Source: an uncultured Oscillospiraceae bacterium
GTDB lineage: Bacteria; Bacillota; Clostridia; Oscillospirales; Oscillospiraceae
DNA length: 5,158 nt
Direction: 5' to 3'
Assembly (NCBI GenBank): GCA_910588045.1
Contig: CAJUPS010000161.1
Location: forward strand, 1-5,158
Shown: piece by piece, positions 1 to 5,158 of the stretch
How positions within the stretch are numbered: position 1 is the first letter of the stretch
How the letters are laid out: the number at the start of each line of letters is the position of its first letter
Notes under the pieces: generated by a model
What the model was told of the DNA's origin: nothing
What the model saw: only the letters and a program-made list of their open reading frames with translations
Databases searched by the model: none
Translations under genes and position numbers: made by a program

Positions 1-28
1 CGAATAATGCAAAGAAAGGATACAAACT

Positions 29-106
29 ATGAAAAAACGCATTTTTTCTCGGGTCTTGGCGCTTGTAATGGCGCTGTCGCTGCTGAGCACGACCGCATTC
101 GCGGCA
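29..106 (+). other. Signal peptide coding segment
   Basis: The first 26 codons encode a Sec-type signal peptide. It has a positively charged n-region (MKKRIFSR), a hydrophobic h-region (VLALVMALSLL) and a small-residue c-region ending AFAA before Gln27. Cleavage could fall after AFA or after AFAA. No lipobox cysteine is present, so the protein is not expected to be a lipoprotein. Confidence 0.85.
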
Positions 107-1804
107 CAGGTGCTCAATCAGGATAATATCGGGGATTATACCGATTCCACAAGCGGTGCTCTGAAGGGATATACGACAGATACTGGCACGAGTTATGATT
201 ATTACCTTGGCAGTGACATCGTCTTGGATAAGACATTGGTTATCCAAGATGGCATAAATGCCAACATTGATCTGAATGGTCATACGCTTCAGCTTGAGGA
301 GTATACCGTACATGATAATCTTACCCCCGAAGGTTACCATAACGTTTTTGAGTGGAGAAGTAATGTACCTGGTGCTGGAAAAGGGGGGCCTGTCATTAAA
401 GTAACAGGTGAAGGCACGTCCTTACAAGTAATGGACAAAGTGATGGACGAGGGTGTTGCATCCCGTGGTGAAGAGATGGGCACCATTACTGGCTCCAATA
501 ATTCTGGTATTTACGCAGAAAAGGGCAGTGAAGTTACCTTGAGCGGGGGTAGGATCACTAAAAATGTGAACCGCGGCGTACAAGTGGAAGGTGCCACATT
601 CAATATGACCGGCGGAATCATCTGCGACAATAAGCAAAACGCTACCGGCGGCGGTGTAAGCGTAGGCAACAATGGAACCTTCAATATGTCCGGTGGAGAG
701 ATCACTCACAACTACGCTGGTGGTGTCGCAGGCGGTGTGTTTGTGGGCGCAGGAACGTTCAACATGACTGGCGGCAAAATTGCGGATAATCTTACTCGAA
801 AACATGGTGGCGCCGTGTATGTGAGCGGAGGAACCATGACTATGAGCGGCGGCGAAATCAGCGGGAATACGGTGACCTCTCAGAACAGTATTGGAGGCGG
901 CGCTATAGCTGTGCAATACAAGGGCACATTTGAAATGACCGGTGGAAAAATCGTCAACAATGAATCTGCCAATTACGGCGGAGGCGTTTCTGTGGACAAA
1001 AACGGAAATTTCAAAATGGTAGCTGGAGAAATATCCGGAAACACCGCCTCGCTCGGTGGAGAAGTGATGTCGATCTTTACTGGCAATTATACGAACAACA
1101 ATATCACCGTCTCCTTTGACAGAGCAAATCAGGTCGCAACTGTTACGGATGCGGAAGGGAACTCCATGGAGTATGCCCTTGATTGCGATGATGACAGCCA
1201 CATTACAACGGGAGACATCCCGGAGGAGCTGAACCTGACGGATTGGGACAAAGTGCTCTATCTCCGCGCTCCTTCCACTGGGAATGATACGCCCGATGAC
1301 GGCGGCAACGATAACCCTGGCAACACTGGCGATACCAGTGATACGGATGATACCACCATCCCCGATAGCGGTATCCCCCTGGACGGTATGCCCACCGGCG
1401 GTGCCGACGCTGCCACCACCACCATTGAGGATGAGACCGTGCCTCTGGCCGGTCTGGTGACCCTGGCCGAGCTGCTGGAGGCTCTCCGCGAGTACGAGGG
1501 CATTGAGGACGTGGAGCTCCCCGAGGACTTCCAGTGGATCGACCACGAGTACGCCCAGGCGATTTACTGGGGCCTGGAGGAGGCTCTGGTCATCGACACC
1601 AAGGACGACCCCCTCGACCCCGACGAGATCGTGACCGTGGCCCTGCTCCGCGAGGTTCTGGAGAACTTCGTGGCATACAAGGGCCTGACTGACTTCCCCG
1701 TCACCGTCGAAGGCGAGGACGACATGATCGTCATGGACCTTGGCGAGCGCCTGACCGTCTTCTACGGCGAGCTGGAAGCCGCCCTTGCGGCCAAGGCCGC
1801 GTAA
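29..1804 (+). CDS. Secreted beta-helix repeat protein with SLH-like C-terminus
   Basis: Predicted exported cell-surface or extracellular protein of 591 residues; the biochemical role is unknown. Residues 1-26 are a classical signal peptide: a basic MKKR start, a hydrophobic core and an AFA-A cleavage area. Residues about 62-88 (IVLDKTLVI...DLNGHTLQL) resemble the cap found before right-handed beta-helices in Firmicute surface proteins. Residues about 167-345 carry seven imperfect repeats built on TFNMTGGKI-x-N followed by a glycine-rich GGGVxV strand, the pattern of a parallel beta-helix. A beta-rich segment (346-415) and a Asp/Thr/Gly/Asn-rich linker (416-470) follow. The acidic end (471-591) includes WIDHEYAQAIYWGLEEAL and LDPDEIVT, which read like a divergent SLH domain. 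The ATG at 29 has AAAGGA 8 bases upstream and the signal peptide fits it exactly. The gene stands alone, closed by its own terminator. Ligand adhesion or wall attachment is inference; an enzymatic beta-helix such as a polysaccharide lyase is less likely because I see no catalytic motif. Confidence 0.85.
   Translation: MKKRIFSRVLALVMALSLLSTTAFAAQVLNQDNIGDYTDSTSGALKGYTTDTGTSYDYYLGSDIVLDKTLVIQDGINANIDLNGHTLQLEEYTVHDNLTPEGYHNVFEWRSNVPGAGKGGPVIKVTGEGTSLQVMDKVMDEGVASRGEEMGTITGSNNSGIYAEKGSEVTLSGGRITKNVNRGVQVEGATFNMTGGIICDNKQNATGGGVSVGNNGTFNMSGGEITHNYAGGVAGGVFVGAGTFNMTGGKIADNLTRKHGGAVYVSGGTMTMSGGEISGNTVTSQNSIGGGAIAVQYKGTFEMTGGKIVNNESANYGGGVSVDKNGNFKMVAGEISGNTASLGGEVMSIFTGNYTNNNITVSFDRANQVATVTDAEGNSMEYALDCDDDSHITTGDIPEELNLTDWDKVLYLRAPSTGNDTPDDGGNDNPGNTGDTSDTDDTTIPDSGIPLDGMPTGGADAATTTIEDETVPLAGLVTLAELLEALREYEGIEDVELPEDFQWIDHEYAQAIYWGLEEALVIDTKDDPLDPDEIVTVALLREVLENFVAYKGLTDFPVTVEGEDDMIVMDLGERLTVFYGELEAALAAKAA
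527..1066 (+). repeat. Seven imperfect beta-helix repeats within the secreted protein gene
   Basis: The core motif (T/N)-F-x-M-(T/S)-G-G-x-I recurs at residues 190, 217, 243, 269, 300 and 327, preceded by a weaker unit at 168 (EVTLSGGRI). Spacing between units is 22, 27, 26, 26, 31 and 27 residues. DNA copies such as TTCAATATGACCGGCGG, TTCAATATGTCCGGTGG and TTCAACATGACTGGCGG have diverged mainly at synonymous sites, so the repeats are old or under protein-level selection. The last unit (NFKMVAGEI) is the most degenerate, as expected for the end of a solenoid. Confidence 0.8.
1439..1801 (+). other. Acidic SLH-like C-terminal module
   Basis: Residues 471-591 form a GC-rich, strongly acidic tail. 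VTLAELLEALREYEG reads like the closing helix of one SLH unit. WIDHEYAQAIYWGLEEALVI, then PLDPDEIVTVALLREVLENF, follows the layout of a second unit: an aromatic-Asp start, an AI-W helix, an F/L-x-P-x-x-x-(I/V)-T turn and a closing helix. The usual TR(A/E)E signature is replaced by TVALLRE, so binding to pyruvylated wall polymer is uncertain. The assignment rests on pattern recognition only. Confidence 0.5.
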
Positions 1805-1836
1805 CTCCCACCCCGAGAAAAATAGATCCAAGCACC

Positions 1837-1869
1837 CCGGCCCGGGCATACGCCCGGGTCGGAATTTTT
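1837..1869 (+). terminator. Rho-independent terminator of the secreted protein gene
   Basis: Arms 1837-1847 and 1852-1862 form an 11-bp stem with one G-U pair and a 4-base loop (ATAC). The core is CCCGGGC pairing with GCCCGGG. The stem is followed directly by AATTTTT. It lies 33 bases after the stop codon and should separate this gene from recJ. Confidence 0.92.
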
Positions 1870-2020
1870 CTGCACATTTCCCCCAATCGCCCCTATAGCA
1901 TAAGTCCCAATCCCGCCCGAAAAAAGATGACGCTATTCTTTTGGTAAAAGATGCAGTGCCGTTACCGGGCGGAAATCCGGAAATAGCAGAGACTCCAGGC
2001 CCGAGCTAAAGTTCTTTTTG

Positions 2021-2046
2021 ATACTTTTTCTTTCAAGAAAAAGTAT
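2021..2046. repeat. Perfect AT-rich palindrome upstream of recJ
   Basis: The arms ATACTTTTTCTT (2021-2032) and AAGAAAAAGTAT (2035-2046) are exact reverse complements separated by two bases (TC). The last base of the right arm coincides with the first base of the proposed -35 element. It could be an operator, a weak transcription-end structure, or a copy of a dispersed intergenic palindrome. The sequence alone does not decide between these. Confidence 0.75.
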
Positions 2047-2074
2047 TTACCTTTCGCTCTTTTTTTGCTATAAT
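2046..2074 (+). promoter_or_regulatory. Sigma-A type extended -10 promoter for recJ
   Basis: The -35 candidate TTTACC (2046-2051) matches TTGACA at four of six positions. It is followed by a 17-base spacer and a perfect -10 TATAAT (2069-2074). A TG one base upstream of the -10 (2066-2067) makes it an extended -10 element. Transcription would begin near 2081, giving a leader of about 45 bases. It probably drives recJ and the genes behind it. Confidence 0.8.
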
Positions 2075-2110
2075 ATCTTTTGTTGTATAAAAATCGGCTC
2101 TTGGGGGCGG

Positions 2111-2117
2111 AAGGAGG
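2111..2117 (+). promoter_or_regulatory. Ribosome binding site of recJ
   Basis: AAGGAGG lies 8 bases before the ATG at 2126. It fixes that codon as the start and rules out the longer reading frame that opens near 2018, ahead of the promoter. Confidence 0.92.
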
Positions 2118-2125
2118 AGAGTCCC

Positions 2126-4204
2126 ATGAAATACGCCAGATGGACGGGCGGCGGCTATGACGAGGCCGCGAAGGCGGCGTTGTCCGCCGCGGGATACCCG
2201 CCGCTTCTGGCCGCCGTGCTGTCCGCCCGGGGGGCCGGAACCCCGGAGAGTGCCGCCCTGCTGCTGGAGCGGGAGCGGGAGCTGAGTCATTCCCCCCTCC
2301 TCATGCGGGATATGGACAAGGCCGTGGCCCGGATTCGCCGGGCGCTGGCGGACGGGGAGAAAATGGCCGTTTTCGGCGACTACGACGTGGATGGTATCAC
2401 CTCCACGGTGCTGTTGGTGGACTACCTCCGCTCCCGGGGAGCGGACTGTCTGAAATACATTCCCCGCCGGGTGGAGGATGGCTACGGCCTGGGCAAGGAG
2501 GCCCTGCGGGGCCTGCGCGCCAGGGGCGTGACGCTGGTCATCACCGTGGACTGCGGCATCACCGGCGTAGAGGAGGCCCGGTTTGCCAGGGAGATCGGCC
2601 TGGACCTGGTGATCACCGACCACCACGAGTGCAAGGATGAGCTCCCCGACGCCGCGGCGGTGGTGGACCCCAGGAGGCCGGACTGCCCCTACCCCTTCAA
2701 GCACCTGGCCGGGGTGGGCGTGGCCCTGAAGCTGGTCCTGGCCCTGGACGGACAGCGGGAGGAGGCCCTCTTCGCCCGGTACTGCACCCTGGCGGCCATC
2801 GGCACGGTGGCCGACGTGATGCAGATGACCGGGGAGAACCGGACCATCGTCTGCCGGGGCCTGGAGAGCATCGGCGGCTCGGATTTCCTGGGCCTCCGCG
2901 CCCTGCTGCGGGAGACGGGGCTGGCGGGCCGGGAGGTGTCCTCCACCCAGATCGGCTTCATCCTGGCCCCCAGGCTCAACGCTGCGGGGCGCATGGGGGA
3001 GGCGGAGCTGGCCGCCGACCTGCTGCTGACGGACGACCCCGCCCAGGCGGAGGTCCTGGCAAGGGAGCTGTGCGGCCTCAACCGGGAGCGGCAGGCCGTG
3101 GAGCAGGAGATCTTCGCCCAGGCCGTGGAGCAGATCGAGTTTCTGCCCGCCGGGGAGCGCAGCGCCCTGGTGCTTTCCAGCGAGGTGTGGCACCAAGGGG
3201 TGGTGGGCATTGTGGCCAGCCGCCTGAGTGAGAAATATTCCTGCCCCAGCTTCATGATCCACCTGCAAAACGGCATGGGCAAGGGGTCCTGCCGCAGCTA
3301 CGGGGGGTTCAACCTGTTCTCCGCCCTGGAGAGCTGCCGGGACCTGCTGGTGGACTTCGGCGGCCACGAGCTGGCGGCGGGGTTCAACATCCGGGAGGAG
3401 GACATCCCCGCCTTCCGGCGGAGGATGAACCGGTGCGTGTGCGACTACCGCAACGGGGAGACGCCGGTGTCCTCCCTGGCGGTGGATGTGGAGATCCGCC
3501 ACCCGGAGTGGGTGACGCTGGAGGAGCTGGAGGCCCTCTCCCGCCTGGAGCCCTATGGCGCGGGCAACGAGCGGCCCGTGTTCACCATCATGGGGGCCCG
3601 GGTGGAGAGTATGCAGAGCGTGGGGCAGAACCGCCACCTGAAGCTGCGCCTGGTCAAGGAGGACTGCCGCTTCGACGCCATCTTCTTCTCCGCCACGGCC
3701 GCGGCCTGCGGCGTATCCGTGGGGACGCGGGTGGACGCGGCCTTTCACCTCCAGGTCAACGAGTTTCGGGGCCTCAGCAGCGTGCAGCTCCAGTTGGTGG
3801 ACCTGCGCCCCGCCGCCGCTCCCAGCCAGCGGGAACGGGAGTGTCTGGAGCTGGTGGAGCGCCTGGTGTCCGGATTGGAGATCACAGAGGAGGAGGCGCT
3901 GCGCCTGCTGCCGGAGCGGCGGCAGCTCGCCGCGCTCTGGCGGGCCATCGGGCGGCTGGAGCAGGAGGAGGCGACCTCCCGGCTGCCCACCCTGCGGCGG
4001 CTGGCGGGCGCATTGGACGGGGCGGAGTCCTTCCTGCGGGCCGCCTTCGGCGTGGAGATCTTCGCGGAGCGGGGTCTTGTCACCTTAGCCATCCGGGAGG
4101 ATAGGATGATAGTGTGCCCCGTGCCCGGGAGAAGGGCGGATCTGGAGCAGAGCGCCTATGTGCGCGCCCTGCGAAAGGCGCTGGGGCAGGACGCTTCTTT
4201 TTGA
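2126..4204 (+). CDS. recJ: Single-stranded-DNA-specific exonuclease RecJ
   Basis: A 5'-to-3' single-strand DNA exonuclease of the DHH superfamily, acting in the cytoplasm in recombination, mismatch and base-excision repair. The 692-residue product has the family motifs in order: DYDVDG at 85-90, TVDCG at 140-144, the name-giving DHH at 165-167, and GTVAD at 226-230, all expected to hold the two catalytic metals. The DHHA1 part follows, with HQGVVGIVASRL (356-367), GKGSCRS (385-391) and GGHELAAGF (412-420). An OB-fold with YGAGNERPVF (477-486) comes next. Residues about 562-692 are a charged, mostly helical C-terminal extension beyond the core, of the sort seen in some Firmicute RecJ proteins; its function is not evident. 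All catalytic residues are present. The ATG at 2126 is supported by AAGGAGG and by a promoter 52 bases upstream. The next gene starts 49 bases after the stop with no terminator between. Confidence 0.97.
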   Translation: MKYARWTGGGYDEAAKAALSAAGYPPLLAAVLSARGAGTPESAALLLERERELSHSPLLMRDMDKAVARIRRALADGEKMAVFGDYDVDGITSTVLLVDYLRSRGADCLKYIPRRVEDGYGLGKEALRGLRARGVTLVITVDCGITGVEEARFAREIGLDLVITDHHECKDELPDAAAVVDPRRPDCPYPFKHLAGVGVALKLVLALDGQREEALFARYCTLAAIGTVADVMQMTGENRTIVCRGLESIGGSDFLGLRALLRETGLAGREVSSTQIGFILAPRLNAAGRMGEAELAADLLLTDDPAQAEVLARELCGLNRERQAVEQEIFAQAVEQIEFLPAGERSALVLSSEVWHQGVVGIVASRLSEKYSCPSFMIHLQNGMGKGSCRSYGGFNLFSALESCRDLLVDFGGHELAAGFNIREEDIPAFRRRMNRCVCDYRNGETPVSSLAVDVEIRHPEWVTLEELEALSRLEPYGAGNERPVFTIMGARVESMQSVGQNRHLKLRLVKEDCRFDAIFFSATAAACGVSVGTRVDAAFHLQVNEFRGLSSVQLQLVDLRPAAAPSQRERECLELVERLVSGLEITEEEALRLLPERRQLAALWRAIGRLEQEEATSRLPTLRRLAGALDGAESFLRAAFGVEIFAERGLVTLAIREDRMIVCPVPGRRADLEQSAYVRALRKALGQDASF

Positions 4205-4238
4205 AACGAAGCGGCAAATCGGGACTGGTTATGATGGC

Positions 4239-4244
4239 GGGAGG
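4239..4244 (+). promoter_or_regulatory. Ribosome binding site that favours a GTG start for the acetyltransferase
   Basis: GGGAGG lies 9 bases before the GTG at 4254. It is 27 bases before the first family-like ATG at 4272, which has no Shine-Dalgarno match of its own. This is the reason for choosing GTG, although both starts keep the whole catalytic domain. Confidence 0.6.
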
Positions 4245-4253
4245 GATCCGGCT

Positions 4254-4808
4254 GTGAATAAGCCGATTGACATGAGCGGAATTATTTTGCATACAGAACG
4301 TCTCATCTTACGGCCTTGGAAAGAATTTGACCTGGAGGATTTGTTCGAGTATGCAAGCGTTGACGGCGTTGGACAGATGGCGGGATGGCCGCCGCATAAA
4401 AGTCTCGAGGAATCCCGCAAAAGACTGGATAGGTTTATTTCAAATAAAAAGACCTTCGCGCTGGAATATCAGGGTAAGGTCATTGGCTCCTGCGGGCTGG
4501 TAGATTATAACGAGGAACGCTATCCCGAGTTGGCTCAGCTCCATGGCAGAGAGATCGGCTATGTCCTGTCAAAGGACTACTGGGGCCGGGGACTTATGCC
4601 CGAAGCGGTAAAGGCCGTAATCCAATATCTGTTTGAGGCCGAGAATCTTGACTTTATTATTGCAGGACACTTCAAGAGAAATGCGCAATCGGCAAGAGTG
4701 ATTCAGAAGTGCGGATTTGCGTATATCAAGACCATTCCATATGAAACACAGTACGGCACGGTAGAAACGTCCGTAGAACATATTTTATATAATCCGCACA
4801 AGACATAG
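4254..4808 (+). CDS. GNAT family N-acetyltransferase, RimJ/RimL type
   Basis: Predicted to transfer the acetyl group of acetyl-CoA to an amine; substrate unknown. The 184-residue length is typical for the family. The opening HTERLILRPW (13-22) and the FDLEDLFEYAS segment are hallmarks of the RimJ/RimL (Acetyltransf_3) branch. The acetyl-CoA loop is seen in EIGYVLSKDYWGRGLMPEA (100-118). The family signature N-x-x-S-x-x-V-I-x-K-x-G-F follows at 143-155. Members acetylate ribosomal protein N-termini, polyamines, antibiotics or other small amines, and sequence alone does not choose. GTG at 4254 is preferred for its ribosome binding site; ATG at 4272 would give 178 residues. An ATG at 4158 inside recJ is open but adds residues unlike the family. 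It follows recJ by 49 bases and lies 69 bases before rel. Its base composition is plainly AT-richer than both neighbours, which hints at later acquisition. Confidence 0.9.
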   Translation: MNKPIDMSGIILHTERLILRPWKEFDLEDLFEYASVDGVGQMAGWPPHKSLEESRKRLDRFISNKKTFALEYQGKVIGSCGLVDYNEERYPELAQLHGREIGYVLSKDYWGRGLMPEAVKAVIQYLFEAENLDFIIAGHFKRNAQSARVIQKCGFAYIKTIPYETQYGTVETSVEHILYNPHKT

Positions 4809-4859
4809 ATAAATTGTGATTTACCGGTGAGTTCGTGCAAGACGATCCCCCGTGCCAAA

Positions 4860-4866
4860 AAGGAGG
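4860..4866 (+). promoter_or_regulatory. Ribosome binding site of the Rel/SpoT gene
   Basis: AAGGAGG ends 11 bases before the ATG at 4878, slightly wider than ideal. A GTG at 4871 is in another frame, so the ATG is the only sensible start near it. Confidence 0.85.
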
Positions 4867-4877
4867 CTGAGTGACCT

Positions 4878-5158
4878 ATGGTCACAGTGGAAGAGCGGTA
4901 TGAGCATCTGGAAAAAACGATCCGCGGTTACAACATCTCCGCGGACCTGGGCCAGATCCGGTCCGCCTATGAATATGCCCGGGAGCACCACGGCGAGCAG
5001 ATGCGCCGGGACGGCTCCCCCTATATCACCCACCCCATCCACGTGGCGCAGATCGTAGCGGAGATGCGTCTGGACAGCGAGTCCATCATCGCCGCCCTGC
5101 TCCACGACTGCATCGAGGACACGGACAGCACCTACGAGGACATCGCCAAGCGCTTCGG
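4878..5158 (+). CDS. rel: RelA/SpoT-family (p)ppGpp synthetase/hydrolase, N-terminal part
   Basis: The first 93 codons of a bifunctional Rel-type enzyme, cut by the window edge. The full protein would make and break (p)ppGpp, the alarmone of the stringent response. Only the start of the N-terminal HD hydrolase domain is visible. It contains YITHPIHVAQIVAEM (49-63) with His52, then ALLHDCIEDT (73-82) with His76-Asp77 and Glu80-Asp81. These match the metal-binding and catalytic HDxxED motif that is retained in hydrolase-competent Rel and SpoT but lost in monofunctional RelA, so hydrolysis is probably intact. Arg43 or Arg44 just before the domain sits where a nucleotide-contacting arginine is known in streptococcal Rel. 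The synthetase, TGS and ACT regions lie outside, so a small hydrolase-only homologue cannot be formally excluded. Position downstream of recJ agrees with the usual Firmicute order. The ATG is preceded by AAGGAGG, and no terminator separates it from the acetyltransferase. Confidence 0.95.
   Translation, partial: MVTVEERYEHLEKTIRGYNISADLGQIRSAYEYAREHHGEQMRRDGSPYITHPIHVAQIVAEMRLDSESIIAALLHDCIEDTDSTYEDIAKRF

Larger units (their letters stand above)
1870..2125. other. Intergenic region between the terminator and recJ
   Basis: No gene is supported here. From left to right it holds an inverted repeat with GC-rich 7-base arms (1913-1919 CCGCCCG and 1966-1972 CGGGCGG). Inside this sits a small hairpin (TCTTTT 1937-1942, AAAAGA 1946-1951). 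A perfect palindrome lies at 2021-2046, then the recJ promoter and ribosome binding site. A reading frame open upstream of recJ from about 2018 crosses the palindrome and promoter and is not believable as coding. Confidence 0.7.

Noticed and set aside
422..1849. A 475-codon reading frame on the minus strand opposite the secreted protein gene.
   Set aside because: The plus-strand protein has a signal peptide, ordered repeats and a ribosome binding site. The minus-strand product is low-complexity, starts inside the terminator and resembles no family I know.
2018..2125. A 36-codon N-terminal extension of RecJ from a TTG.
   Set aside because: It would begin upstream of the promoter and across the palindrome, has no ribosome binding site, and RecJ homology starts near the ATG at 2126.
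2033..3748. A 571-codon reading frame on the minus strand opposite recJ.
   Set aside because: Long antisense frames are expected opposite GC-rich genes. The product is dominated by His, Gln, Gly and Pro, and recJ motifs account for the DNA.
3433..4104. A 223-codon plus-strand frame inside recJ.
   Set aside because: It is a frame-shifted shadow of recJ, made almost entirely of Gly, Ala, Arg and Pro, with no start signals.
4201..4235. A possible separate promoter for the acetyltransferase: TTGAAA (4201-4206) with TATGAT (4230-4235).
   Set aside because: The spacer would be 23 bases, well outside the usual 16-18, so read-through from recJ is more likely.
4158..4253. An upstream ATG start for the acetyltransferase inside the end of recJ.
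   Set aside because: The added residues are unlike the family and overlap recJ by 47 bases; GTG 4254 has a better placed ribosome binding site.
4821..5105. A 94-codon minus-strand frame opposite the start of rel.
   Set aside because: The plus-strand HD-domain motifs are unambiguous and the antisense frame has no recognisable content.

Overview
The window reads as a chromosomal segment of a GC-rich anaerobic Firmicute, most likely of the class Clostridia and plausibly the Oscillospiraceae. This rests on strong AAGGAGG-type ribosome binding sites, a Gram-positive-style signal peptide, a divergent SLH-like C-terminus on a secreted protein, a RecJ with a C-terminal extension, and recJ lying near a RelA/SpoT gene, an order common in Firmicutes. 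The taxonomic call is inference; no rRNA or other marker gene is present. All four genes are on the + strand.

Region 1 (29-1869) holds one gene for a secreted protein of 591 residues. It has a signal peptide, a capping segment, about seven imperfect 22-31 residue repeats of the right-handed beta-helix kind, an Asp/Thr/Gly linker and an acidic C-terminal module resembling an SLH domain. It ends at a strong Rho-independent terminator. Its 5' two thirds are clearly AT-richer than its 3' third, so the gene looks like a mosaic.

Region 2 (1870-2125) is intergenic. It contains a nested inverted repeat, a perfect 12-bp-arm palindrome and a good extended -10 promoter that leads into recJ.

Region 3 (2126 to the right edge) looks like one transcription unit: recJ (single-strand exonuclease of recombination and repair), a GNAT acetyltransferase of the RimJ/RimL type, and the first 93 codons of a Rel/SpoT-family (p)ppGpp synthetase/hydrolase with an intact hydrolase HD motif. 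In many Firmicutes the gene between recJ and rel is apt (adenine phosphoribosyltransferase). Here that slot is occupied by an AT-richer GNAT gene, suggesting insertion or replacement. No terminator is visible between the three genes.

I see no CRISPR array, transposase, tRNA or rRNA. Most of the window is ordinary core genome. The parts most worth a second look are the mosaic surface protein, the GNAT gene in the recJ-rel slot, and the palindrome that overlaps the recJ promoter.
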